64,000 bases of DNA from the NCBI GenBank assembly GCA_036555035.1, contig DATBMB010000056.1:4166-68165 (forward strand), written 5' to 3'. Each line of letters opens with the position of its first letter. Position 1 is the stretch's first letter. Origin of the DNA: SG8-41 sp036555035. GTDB taxonomy: Bacteria > Pseudomonadota > Gammaproteobacteria > Burkholderiales > SG8-41. The translations under genes and the position numbers were made by a program. This document shows, one piece after another, positions 42,860 through 50,702 of this stretch. The notes under the pieces are model-generated. The model did not search any database, had not been told where the DNA came from, and worked only from the letters and a program-made list of their open reading frames with translations.

Positions 42860-43057
42860 TCAGACCTTGGTGGTGTTGTAGTACTTGCGGATGTGTTCCG
42901 TGACGTGATAGCCCTTCGAGCCGCTCGCGATTTCGGTCTTCCTGGGCTCACCCTGCGCGCTCGTGCCGGCCACGACGGCGGCGGTTGCCGCGACGCTCCC
43001 AGCACCAGCAGCCAGCAGGAAATTACGACGGGAAAGTTTGCGGTCCGGACTCTTCAT
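42860..43057 (-). CDS. Formate dehydrogenase region Tat-signal small protein
   Basis: 65 residues. Tat motif SRRNFLLAAGAG near residue 10, hydrophobic stretch, then a short mature tail ending HVTEHIRKYYNTTKV. This matches the small Tat-target proteins found at the head of many proteobacterial formate dehydrogenase operons. Its role is unknown, possibly assembly or export. It is the first gene of the operon, ten bases before fdhA, with AAGGAGGG before the ATG at 43057. Confidence 0.88.
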   Translation of the reverse strand: MKSPDRKLSRRNFLLAAGAGSVAATAAVVAGTSAQGEPRKTEIASGSKGYHVTEHIRKYYNTTKV

Positions 43058-43105
43058 CACACCCTCCTTGCCGAAGCAATCCAATACGGGTTGTTCTTGG
43101 ATGCA

Positions 43106-43134
43106 AATTTACTCTGCGGGCAATGCCAAATCAA
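43106..43134 (-). promoter_or_regulatory. Promoter of the formate dehydrogenase operon
   Basis: On the minus strand TTGATT (43134-43129), a 17-base spacer and TAAATT (43111-43106), about 50 bases before the first start. Just upstream, 43150-43210 is A/T-rich and holds an AGAA-TGG-TTCT inverted repeat and repeated AGAGTAA motifs, which may be a regulator site. No FNR box is seen here. Confidence 0.6.
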
Positions 43135-43217
43135 TCACATTTTGACCTATTCAGAGAGTAAGAACCATTCTCATCAAGGAACAACCGGAGTTATTGAGAG
43201 TAATTCTTATCCTGAGC

Positions 43218-43841
43218 TCACCCACCCGGCTCGATCATCTCGAACGCCTGGCGCTCGACCTCGAGAAACGCGCCCAGGAATTGTGCAACGTGACGATAGA
43301 ACACGGCGCTGGTCGCCGTGCCGACAGCATCGCAGAACGGCTTCACGCAAGGGTAGACGAACTCGTTGAAAAACTGCATTTGTTCAGACAGTGCATGCCC
43401 CTCCTCGATGAGGACGCGCATCACGTCGCAAAGGCCCGAGACATGGTCTTCCATCTCGTATGCTGCATCGCGGCGACCGAGCCCCAAGCTCCCCAGCCGT
43501 TCACGCAGGCGAACCAGGTGCTGCTCCGGTGAATGACCCTTCAGATAATGCGTGGTATAGGGCGTTACCTCGGATCTTCCCACCCCGATGAAGAGCGTGT
43601 CGTACTCCTGCTTCACAACCACCGGGTAGGCACTGCCGCAGGCGTCCCGCAACGCGCTCCAGGCCTGATCCAGAGGTTGGCTGCTTCCGGAGGGCTCCCC
43701 TTCCCCGCGGCGCAGCTGCGCCAGCAATATGGAATCCGGTGCGTCGTAGAAGAGCCGTCCGATCAGCGCATAGAGATTGGCGCGGGCGGCGTCCTCCTCA
43801 GCCAGCGGACCCCGCTCCTGCAAGTCGCCGCCGGCACTCAC
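43218..43841 (-). CDS. TorD/DmsD-family molybdoenzyme chaperone
   Basis: 207 residues, all-helical. The family pattern is visible: EDAARANLYALIGRLFYDAP, VVKQEYDTLFIGVGRSEVTP, the motif YLKGHSPEQHLVRLRERLG and FFNEFVYPCVKPFCDAV. Such chaperones bind Tat signals of molybdoenzymes until the cofactor is inserted; fdhA next door is the obvious client. The GTG at 43841 overlaps the preceding stop as GTGA. Confidence 0.88.
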   Translation of the reverse strand: MSAGGDLQERGPLAEEDAARANLYALIGRLFYDAPDSILLAQLRRGEGEPSGSSQPLDQAWSALRDACGSAYPVVVKQEYDTLFIGVGRSEVTPYTTHYLKGHSPEQHLVRLRERLGSLGLGRRDAAYEMEDHVSGLCDVMRVLIEEGHALSEQMQFFNEFVYPCVKPFCDAVGTATSAVFYRHVAQFLGAFLEVERQAFEMIEPGG

Positions 43842-45940
43842 GGCTTGCCGTCCCCGCCACCGCTGTAATCGAAAATGTTGAGGTCGCCCTGCCGTTCGGT
43901 CATGTCGATGACCCTGCAATCCGCGCACATGCGCAGCCGCCGCACCGCGTCTTCCGTGGGGAACATCGAGTGCGAGCTCAGGCGCCCGACCATGTTCTCG
44001 ATCATCTGCTTCGTTGCAAAGGGCTTCCCGCAGCGCACGCAGTTATACGGCTCCGCGGCGTTGAGCACGACCGCCTCCTGCGCCTGCCTTCCCAGCAGCA
44101 GCCGCGGCGCCAGACTGATGGCGTCCTCGGGGCAGGTCTTCTCGCACAGCCCGCACTGAACGCAGTTGCGCTCGATGAACTTCAACTGCGGCGTCTCCTT
44201 GGAATCGAGCAGCGCCGACTCCGGGCAGGCGCCGACGCAGGCCATGCACAGGGTGCAGGTCTGCTGATTGACCAGGACGCGCCCGTAGGGCGCCCCCGCA
44301 GCCAGCGCCAATTCCTCTTTCGGCGCGGGTGCGTGCTTGAGCAAATGATCGAAGACGAAATCGAGCGTGCGGCGCTTTTCCCCGGAGAGGTTGAAAGCTG
44401 CGGCCGGCAGGCCGCGCAGGGTTCCCAGATTCCACACCGCCTGCTCCAGCGCCGGAGGGTCCCGTGCCTCGAGCAGCCGCAGGCGTCCTGCGCCGTGGCC
44501 CAGCCCCGACAGGATCTGCTCGCCAAAACCGAGCTGATCGCTGAGCGCCGCGCGGTACGCCTGCGGCTCGGTTCCCGCAGCGAGGACAAGGCAGCCTGCC
44601 GCGCCCAACGCGATCGCGCCCAGTGCGATGTCCAGCCCGAGGGAGGCGATGTGGAAGACCTCGAGCGGGATCACGTTCGCCGGCAGGCCGCGTCCACGCC
44701 GGGCGAGCCGCGCGATGAGCTCTCGGCCGTCCGTCGTGTTATGGAACAGCAGCACGGGGTCGCGCCCGCCGGCTTCCCGGTAGGTCTGCAGCACGGTCTT
44801 GATCCTCGCGCCGATGTCCGGAACGCGCGGGTAGGCGTAACTCATCGCGCCGGAGGGACAGACCGTGGCGCAGCCGCCGCATCCCATGCACAGGTGCGGC
44901 TCGACCTTGATGCGGTTTTCCTCCTTCTCGCTCGTGATCGCGCGCGTGGAGCAGACATCGATGCAGCGGGTGCAGCCGGTGATTTCCGACCGGCTGTGGG
45001 CGCAGATGCTCTCCTTGTAGAGGAAGAACTTCGGCTTCTCGAACTCCCCCACCATGCGCGCGAGCTCCCGCGCCGCGAGGGCCTGCTCGAACGGATCGCT
45101 CCCCGGCGCAAAATAGCCTTGCGGCGGCTGCTCCAGCCGGATCAGCGGTTCGCGCGAGAGATCGAGCACCAGGTCGAATTTGTCGCTGCGCTGCTTCTCC
45201 GCGCGCTCGAAATCGATCGCCCGGATCTCCCCGCAGGCCTTGACGCATTGGCGGTGCGCCTTGCACTTCTCGAGATCGATCTGGTAGGAAAAATCGATGG
45301 CCTGCTCGGGACAGACCCGGATGCAGGCATTGCAGCGGGTGCAGGTCTCGAGATCGATGGGGTTCGCCTGGTCCCACTTGACCTCGAACGCGCCCAGATA
45401 GCCTGTCACCGCGCGCGGCCGGCCGGAAAACACCGGGTAGCGCCGCTCCGCCGGCATTTCGTAGGGCTCGCCACCTGCGGTCACCAGCACGTTCACCGAG
45501 AACTGTTCGGCGAGCCGCTCCGCCCAGGAAAGCGCCGCGCCGCCCGGACCGATGATGAGCAGCCGTCCTTCCGATTGGTAGGACACCGCGGGCACCGGCT
45601 CGGGCTCGGGAACGTCCGCGAGCGCCAGCAAGGCGGCGATCTTGGGCGTCGCCTCCCGGGCCTCCCCCGACCAGCCCGCGGTTTCCCGGATATTGACGAA
45701 TTTCAGCGCGCCTTCACCCTTCAGCTGCTCGTGCAGCTCGGAAAAGAGCGGCGCTTCCTGGGTGCAGGCAACGACCAGGTCGCCGCCCTTCTTGACCGCC
45801 GCCTCGAACGCCGCGACATGCCTGCGGCACAGCTCGCTCGCGATGTTTGGCGTGGCATCGAGCTTGAGCGCGCGCGCGAGCGCCTTGCCGTCGAGCGGCA
45901 TGGTGCGGTTGCAGTCGCAGATGAGCTTGTCCTTCGCCAT
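43838..45940 (-). CDS. Multi-cluster ferredoxin-like protein of the formate dehydrogenase locus
   Basis: 700 residues with at least six ferredoxin-type cluster motifs: CTRCNACIRVCPEQA, CKAHRQCVKACG, CTRCIDVCSTRAI, CMGCGGCATVCPSGAM, CTLCMACVGACPESAL and CVQCGLCEKTCPEDAI, plus Cys pairs at the ends (CDCNRTM; CVRCGKPF; CADCR). A flavin/nucleotide-like segment LLIIGPGGAALSWAERLAEQ lies near residue 128. It has no signal peptide or membrane helix, so it is cytoplasmic. It may move electrons for cofactor or cluster assembly. Its overlap with the TorD-like gene and position before DUF3306/3305 form a block I remember from other betaproteobacterial formate dehydrogenase loci. Confidence 0.82.
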   Translation of the reverse strand: MAKDKLICDCNRTMPLDGKALARALKLDATPNIASELCRRHVAAFEAAVKKGGDLVVACTQEAPLFSELHEQLKGEGALKFVNIRETAGWSGEAREATPKIAALLALADVPEPEPVPAVSYQSEGRLLIIGPGGAALSWAERLAEQFSVNVLVTAGGEPYEMPAERRYPVFSGRPRAVTGYLGAFEVKWDQANPIDLETCTRCNACIRVCPEQAIDFSYQIDLEKCKAHRQCVKACGEIRAIDFERAEKQRSDKFDLVLDLSREPLIRLEQPPQGYFAPGSDPFEQALAARELARMVGEFEKPKFFLYKESICAHSRSEITGCTRCIDVCSTRAITSEKEENRIKVEPHLCMGCGGCATVCPSGAMSYAYPRVPDIGARIKTVLQTYREAGGRDPVLLFHNTTDGRELIARLARRGRGLPANVIPLEVFHIASLGLDIALGAIALGAAGCLVLAAGTEPQAYRAALSDQLGFGEQILSGLGHGAGRLRLLEARDPPALEQAVWNLGTLRGLPAAAFNLSGEKRRTLDFVFDHLLKHAPAPKEELALAAGAPYGRVLVNQQTCTLCMACVGACPESALLDSKETPQLKFIERNCVQCGLCEKTCPEDAISLAPRLLLGRQAQEAVVLNAAEPYNCVRCGKPFATKQMIENMVGRLSSHSMFPTEDAVRRLRMCADCRVIDMTERQGDLNIFDYSGGGDGKP

Positions 45941-46020
45941 CTTTCCGGGATCGTGCAGGTTCAGAGCGGACTACGGATCGTCTTGGAATCGCGGAGCGTA
46001 GCGAAAACCGGGTTCCGGCG

Positions 46021-46548
46021 CTACGCGTCCGTGCTCCGGGAACGGGGTGCGGCGGGAACCTCGTCCGGAACAGCGGTCAGGGGCTCCGCAGGCTCGGCCT
46101 GCGGGGCGGGCGGCTCGAGCCGCTTCGCGGCTGCGGCCTGCTCCAGCTCCTTTTTCCGGCGCTCCTCGGCGTCTTCCTTCGCCCACTGCAGGATGTTCTG
46201 CGCCTGGCGCAGTCCCGCGAGCATCTCGGGCGGGATCGGCTCGGTCTTGCTGTAATCGTCGATGTAGACGTCGAGCCCGTCCATGACGTTGAAGCGCGGA
46301 TCGCTGAAGAGCTTCTTCAGCGCCGCGCGGCGCACGTCCTCACCGATCTTGGGGTGAAAGAACGGGCGGAAATCGGACTCCGGCGTCAGCTGGTCGACCG
46401 GGGGCAGCTCCGGCGGCGGCGCTTTCGGATCGACCGCGGGCTCCGCTCCCTTTACCTGGGCCTTCTCGGGCGGCGCCTCGGTGCGCGCCTCCTTCTTCCG
46501 GCGCGACCAGCGGTCGAGAAAGGCTTCCTTGTCGTTCCGGGTCGTCAT
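46021..46548 (-). CDS. DUF3306 protein
   Basis: 175 residues. The conserved N-terminus EAFLDRWSRRKKEA and the core PPVDQLTPESDFRPFFHPKI followed by VRRAALKKLFSDPRFNVMDG mark DUF3306; the C-terminal third is a charged helix and a Pro/Ala tail. Function is unknown. It overlaps DUF3305 as ATGA and lies upstream of the polyferredoxin, a recurrent formate dehydrogenase accessory set. Confidence 0.85.
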   Translation of the reverse strand: MTTRNDKEAFLDRWSRRKKEARTEAPPEKAQVKGAEPAVDPKAPPPELPPVDQLTPESDFRPFFHPKIGEDVRRAALKKLFSDPRFNVMDGLDVYIDDYSKTEPIPPEMLAGLRQAQNILQWAKEDAEERRKKELEQAAAAKRLEPPAPQAEPAEPLTAVPDEVPAAPRSRSTDA

Positions 46549-47075
46549 CCCGTCGCGTCCTGCGGTCCACCCGTGCCGTCGCGGTGCGACGCCACGCCCT
46601 TGTCCTTGCTGCTGGCGTAGCGCTTCTTCTTTTTCGGCTCCGGCTTGTAATGCTCGGTTGCGAACTCGGAGATCCACGGCACCAGGTCGGGCGGAAGCGC
46701 CACGCCGCCCACGTTCTCTTCGGTGTCCATCCAGCGCGCGCCTTCGTGGTAGCTCACGGTAACCCGCTCGGGTTTCGCGAACTCCCCGTGCATGCGCCAC
46801 ATGACGAACACCTTGGGATGCGGCGAGGTGACGTTGTAGAGATAGCCTTCCGCCTCGTCCGGCTGCAGCTTGAGCTCGAACCCGGGAAACAGGACCTGAG
46901 TGATCCGCTCCTCGGCAACGATCACCCGCTCGGCGCTCCCGGCAGGCGCGGCATCGCTGACCACTCCCTTCGCCTCCCAGCGCTCCGTCGCCCACCGACC
47001 GGCGAGCCGGGTCCGCTCCATGATGACGGCGAGACGGTACGGCGCAGTGCGACTCGGGCTGGCGGATTCCGTCAT
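46545..47075 (-). CDS. DUF3305 protein
   Basis: 176 residues from the ATG at 47075. The core YRLAVIMERTRLAGRWATER, then FPGFELKLQPDEAEGYLYNV and VSYHEGARWMDTEENVGGVA with PEFVVPWI-like LPPDLVPWISEFATEHYKPE, matches DUF3305. Its C-terminus is Lys-rich. Function is unknown. It heads the minus-strand accessory block and is divergent from moaA. Confidence 0.85.
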   Translation of the reverse strand: MTESASPSRTAPYRLAVIMERTRLAGRWATERWEAKGVVSDAAPAGSAERVIVAEERITQVLFPGFELKLQPDEAEGYLYNVTSPHPKVFVMWRMHGEFAKPERVTVSYHEGARWMDTEENVGGVALPPDLVPWISEFATEHYKPEPKKKKRYASSKDKGVASHRDGTGGPQDATG

Positions 47076-47154
47076 GGCGGGGATTGTGCGCCACGGTTGA
47101 GCGCCGCGCAACCGGAAACACTCCCAAATACTTGATTTGCCGAAAGTGTTTTCC

Positions 47155-47184
47155 TTGCGGACGGGCCCGCCACTTTGGGATAAT
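47155..47184 (+). promoter_or_regulatory. Possible moaA promoter
   Basis: TTGCGG (47155-47160), 18 bases, GATAAT (47179-47184). A second -10 candidate, TAGAAT, lies at 47193-47198 with a poorer -35. I see no convincing molybdenum cofactor riboswitch in the 140-base gap. Confidence 0.35.
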
Positions 47185-47218
47185 TCCCTGCGTAGAATCC
47201 CGCTATCGCTGGCCTCAA

Positions 47219-48259
47219 ATGAACACGCCCCTAGACCTTGCGCCGTCGCGCGCCGAGCGCCTCGACGACCGCCTGCACCGCCCGCTGCGCGACCTGCGCA
47301 TCTCGGTCACCGACCGCTGCAACTTCCGGTGCGTCTATTGCATGCCGAAGGAAGTGTTCGGCAAGGACTATCAGTTCCTCGAGCGCCGGGAAATCCTCAC
47401 CTTCGAGGAAATCGCCCGGCTCGTCCGCATCTTCCGGGGGCTCGGCGTGGAGAAGGTGCGGCTGACCGGCGGTGAGCCCCTGGTACGGCGCAACCTCGAG
47501 CAACTGATCGGGCACCTCGCCGCCATTCCCGGGCTCGATCTCACGCTCACCACGAACGGCTCCTTCCTCGCGCGCAAGGCACGCGCGCTCAAGGCGGCGG
47601 GCCTGACGCGCATCACCGTGAGCCTCGATGCGCTCGAGGACGCCGTGTTCCGGCGCCTGAACGACGTGGATTTCCCGGTCGCCAAGGTTCTCGAGGGGAT
47701 CGAGGCCGCCGCCGCCGCGGGACTCACCCCGGTCAAGGTCAACATGGTGGTCAAGCGCGGCGAGAACGACGCGAGCATCCTGCCGATGGCGGGCTTCTTC
47801 CGCGGCACCGGGCACATCCTGCGCTTCATCGAGTACATGGACGTCGGGCACACCAACGGCTGGCGCATGAACGACGTCGTGCCCGCGCGCGAGATCATCG
47901 AGCGCATCGGCCGCGAGTGGCCGCTCGAGCCCGTCGATCCCAACTACCCGGGTGAGGTCGCGGAGCGCTGGCGCTACCGCGACGGCCGCGGAGAGATCGG
48001 CGTCATCGCCTCCGTCACCCAGGCCTTCTGCCGCACTTGCACCCGCGCCCGGCTCTCCACCGAGGGCCAGCTCTACACGTGCCTGTTCGCGACGAGCGGC
48101 CACGACCTGCGGGCGCTCGTGCGCGGAGGCGCCTCCGACGCGGACATCCGCGCCGCGGTTGCCGGGATCTGGTCGAAGCGGGCCGACCGCTACTCCGAAA
48201 TCCGCGGGAGCCAGACCGCGCGGCTGCCGAAGATCGAGATGTCCTATATCGGAGGGTGA
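47219..48259 (+). CDS. moaA: GTP 3',8-cyclase
   Basis: Radical SAM enzyme for the first step of molybdopterin synthesis (with MoaC). 346 residues. N-terminal cluster C34NFRCVYC41 in ISVTDRCNFRCVYCMPKEVF; VRLTGGEPLVRRNLEQL; SLDALED. The C-terminal substrate-binding cluster is CRTCTRARLS with a third Cys in LYTCLF. The C-terminus lacks the usual terminal Gly-Gly at the very end only in exact form (it ends SYIGG), so it is complete. It overlaps fdhD by one base. Confidence 0.97.
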   Translation: MNTPLDLAPSRAERLDDRLHRPLRDLRISVTDRCNFRCVYCMPKEVFGKDYQFLERREILTFEEIARLVRIFRGLGVEKVRLTGGEPLVRRNLEQLIGHLAAIPGLDLTLTTNGSFLARKARALKAAGLTRITVSLDALEDAVFRRLNDVDFPVAKVLEGIEAAAAAGLTPVKVNMVVKRGENDASILPMAGFFRGTGHILRFIEYMDVGHTNGWRMNDVVPAREIIERIGREWPLEPVDPNYPGEVAERWRYRDGRGEIGVIASVTQAFCRTCTRARLSTEGQLYTCLFATSGHDLRALVRGGASDADIRAAVAGIWSKRADRYSEIRGSQTARLPKIEMSYIGG

Positions 48260-49095
48260 TGGACAAGCCCTACCGCCCCCAGCTCACCCATGCCGGCCGG
48301 CCGCTGACGTTCGAAGTGGAAGCCGTCAACGAGCGCGGGGAGCGCCTGCCCACGCCGATCGCCGGGGAGCACCCGCTGACGCTCTTCCTCGACAACCGCG
48401 AGATCGTCACCTTGATGACGTTGGGCCAGGCGCCGGAGGCGCTCACGATCGGTTACCTGCGCAACCAGCGCCTGGTGGGATCCATCGAGGAAATCGCGGC
48501 GGTGCAGGTTGACTGGGAGACGGATGCCGTCGCCGTCACCACCCGCAAGGGCGTGAAGGGCCTGCGAGAGCGCCTGAAGAAGCGCACCGTCACCACCGGC
48601 TGCGGCCAGGGCACCGTGTTCGGCGATCTGATGGAAGAGATCGACTCCATCGAGCTGCGCAACGACGTGAAGCTCACCGAGGAGACGCTCTACGGGCTGC
48701 TCGACGCCGTGCGGCACCGCGAGACCATCTACAAGAGCGCGGGCGCGGTGCACGGCTGCGCGCTGGCCGAGGGCGCGGAGATCCTTTACTTCGTCGAGGA
48801 CGTCGGGCGCCACAACGCAGTGGACGCCATCGCCGGCCAGATGTGGCTCGACCGCGTGGACGGCTCGGACAAGATTTTCTACACCACTGGTCGGCTCACT
48901 TCCGAGATGGTGATCAAGGCCGCCCAGATGCGCATCCCCTTCCTGGTTTCGCGCTCGGGGCTGACCGAGATGGGCCACCAGATCGCGAGCCGGGTCGGCA
49001 TCACCATGATCGGGCGCGCGGTGACCAAGCACTATCTCCTCTTCACCGGCAAGCACCGCTTCGTCAAGACCGTCATGCCCACGATGCTGGCATGA
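48259..49095 (+). CDS. fdhD: Formate dehydrogenase sulfurtransferase FdhD
   Basis: Transfers sulfur to the bis-MGD cofactor of formate dehydrogenase. 278 residues. Motifs: ALTIGYLRNQRLV, TTGCGQGTVFGDLMEEI, SAGAVHGCAL, FVEDVGRHNAVDAIAGQMWL and TTGRLTSEMVIKAAQM. Only the first cysteine of the usual CxxC is present (C115-GQG; residue 118 is Gly). GGAGGG precedes the ATG, which overlaps moaA. The locus downstream serves the formate dehydrogenase 5 kb away. Confidence 0.95.
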   Translation: MDKPYRPQLTHAGRPLTFEVEAVNERGERLPTPIAGEHPLTLFLDNREIVTLMTLGQAPEALTIGYLRNQRLVGSIEEIAAVQVDWETDAVAVTTRKGVKGLRERLKKRTVTTGCGQGTVFGDLMEEIDSIELRNDVKLTEETLYGLLDAVRHRETIYKSAGAVHGCALAEGAEILYFVEDVGRHNAVDAIAGQMWLDRVDGSDKIFYTTGRLTSEMVIKAAQMRIPFLVSRSGLTEMGHQIASRVGITMIGRAVTKHYLLFTGKHRFVKTVMPTMLA

Positions 49096-49679
49096 TCACC
49101 GGGGTGATCCTCGCCGGCGGCCAGGGCCGCCGCATGGGCGGCGTGGACAAGGGGCTGCAGCCGCTGCGCGGACGCCCGATGGTGGCATGGGTCATCGAGC
49201 GCTTCGCGCCGCAGGTAAACGAAGTCCTGATCAACGCCAACCAGAACCTCGAGCGCTACGGCGCGCTCGGCCACCGCGTGATCCCGGACGAGATCACGGG
49301 ATTCGCCGGCCCGCTGGCCGGGTTGCACCGCGGCTTGACCGAGGCCGCGCATGACCTCGTCGCGACCGTGCCCTGCGATTCGCCGTTTCTGCCGCGCGAC
49401 CTCGTGGCTCGGCTGCGGGCAGCGCTGGAGCACAACCAGGCTGACATCGCCGTCGCGAAGACCGGGCCGCAGCCGCACCCGGTCTTCTGCCTGTGCCGCA
49501 GGAGCGTGCTTCCCGGTCTCGGTGCCTTCCTGGCCGGCGGCGGCCGCAAGATCGACGCGTGGTATGCGAGCCTGAAAGTCGTCGAGGTCGCGTTCGATGA
49601 CAATCCGGACGCGTTCAGCAATATCAATACGGGGGATGAGTTGCGCGCCTTCGAGACCCGCGAGCTGCCCTCAGCCTGA
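49092..49679 (+). CDS. mobA: Molybdenum cofactor guanylyltransferase
   Basis: Adds GMP to Mo-molybdopterin. 195 residues. The nucleotide-binding N-terminus is ITGVILAGGQGRRMGGVDKG, followed by PDEITGFAGPLAGLHRGL, TVPCDSPFLP and NINTGDEL near the end. It overlaps fdhD as ATGA and converges on glk with a nine-base overlap. Confidence 0.96.
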   Translation: MITGVILAGGQGRRMGGVDKGLQPLRGRPMVAWVIERFAPQVNEVLINANQNLERYGALGHRVIPDEITGFAGPLAGLHRGLTEAAHDLVATVPCDSPFLPRDLVARLRAALEHNQADIAVAKTGPQPHPVFCLCRRSVLPGLGAFLAGGGRKIDAWYASLKVVEVAFDDNPDAFSNINTGDELRAFETRELPSA

Positions 49680-50702
49680 TTTTCCCCCGGTGAGGCGCGC
49701 GGCCTCCGCGAGCGCGCCGTGAAGACCTACCAGCGGGTTCATGATCACGAGCACCGGCATCGTCGCGAGCAGCTCGCTGAAGCGGCCCTTGGCCGTGAAC
49801 GCACGCATGAATGCGCCCTCCTTCAGCTTCGGCGCGATCCGGGGCGCGATTCCGCCCGCGATGTAGACGCCGCCGTGCGCCAGCGTGGCGAGCGCCAGGT
49901 TGCCCGCGAAGGCGCCGTATACCGCGACGAAGAGATCGAGCGCGCGCACGGCCAGCGGATCGAGCTTGGCGAGCGCGAACTCCGCGATCAGCTCCGCGGT
50001 GTCCTTGCGCGTCTTGTCCGCATCGCGCAGTTGCTTCGAAGGCACTCCGACGCCGGTTTCCTGCAGGAAGCTGAAGATGCGCATCAATCCCGGCCCGGAG
50101 ACCACCCGCTCGTAGGAGACCCGCCCGTAGGTGCGGCGCAGGTGCGCGAGCAGCCGGTCCTGCTGCTCGTCCACCGGCGCAAAATCCGCGTGGCCCGCTT
50201 CCGAGGGCTGCACGGCGTAGCCGTCGTCCTGCCAGCTCAGAAGCGCGACGCCGAGACCGGTGCCGGCTCCGATGATGAGCCGGGAGGCGCGCGCGACCGG
50301 CCTTCCCTCCTGAAGCGTCTCGAGCTCGCCCGGCGCAAGCCGGTTGATGCCGAGCCCGGCGGCCGCGAAATCGTTCATCAGGCGCACTTCCGGCAGCCGC
50401 AGCTCGGCGGCGATCGTGTTGCCGCTCACCTGCCACCCCAGGTTCGTCAAGGTCGTGCTGTTGCCCGCGACCGGCCCCGCCACGGAGAAGCAGGCGCCGG
50501 CGATCGCGCTGCGATGTCCCGCCACGGCCTGCTGCTGAAGGAAATCCGCGAGGATCGGCTGCACGCCGTCGAAATCCCGGCAAGAATAGATATGCTCCGC
50601 CACGATCTGCGGGCGCGCGCCGGCGGTCGCGAGCGCAAGCGCCGCCTTGGTGCCGCCGATGTCCGCCGCGAGGAGGTAGCGCCGCCGCGACCGCTCGCTC
50701 AT
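49671..50702 (-). CDS. glk: Glucokinase
   Basis: 343 residues of the ROK-unrelated Glk family: phosphate motif LLAADIGGTKAALAL, LMNDFAAAGLGI, GAGTGLGVALLSW and SEAGHADFAPVDEQQ. It phosphorylates glucose with ATP. Its start overlaps the stop of the upstream GGDEF/EAL gene as ATGA, so expression is coupled to that signalling protein, an unusual partnership. Confidence 0.93.
   Translation of the reverse strand: MSERSRRRYLLAADIGGTKAALALATAGARPQIVAEHIYSCRDFDGVQPILADFLQQQAVAGHRSAIAGACFSVAGPVAGNSTTLTNLGWQVSGNTIAAELRLPEVRLMNDFAAAGLGINRLAPGELETLQEGRPVARASRLIIGAGTGLGVALLSWQDDGYAVQPSEAGHADFAPVDEQQDRLLAHLRRTYGRVSYERVVSGPGLMRIFSFLQETGVGVPSKQLRDADKTRKDTAELIAEFALAKLDPLAVRALDLFVAVYGAFAGNLALATLAHGGVYIAGGIAPRIAPKLKEGAFMRAFTAKGRFSELLATMPVLVIMNPLVGLHGALAEAARLTGGKSG

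Noticed and set aside
43084..43217. Sigma-54 promoter before the formate dehydrogenase operon
   Set aside because: TGGCA is present on the minus strand (TTTGGCATTGCC), but no GC element lies at the required -12 spacing; a sigma-70 match with 17-base spacing fits better.
43739..46255. Plus-strand open frame of more than 800 codons opposite the polyferredoxin
   Set aside because: Shadow of the minus-strand gene, which has ordered Cys motifs and overlaps its neighbours properly.
47076..47218. Molybdenum cofactor riboswitch before moaA
   Set aside because: I could not fit the conserved stems in the 140-base gap; only promoter-like elements are visible.
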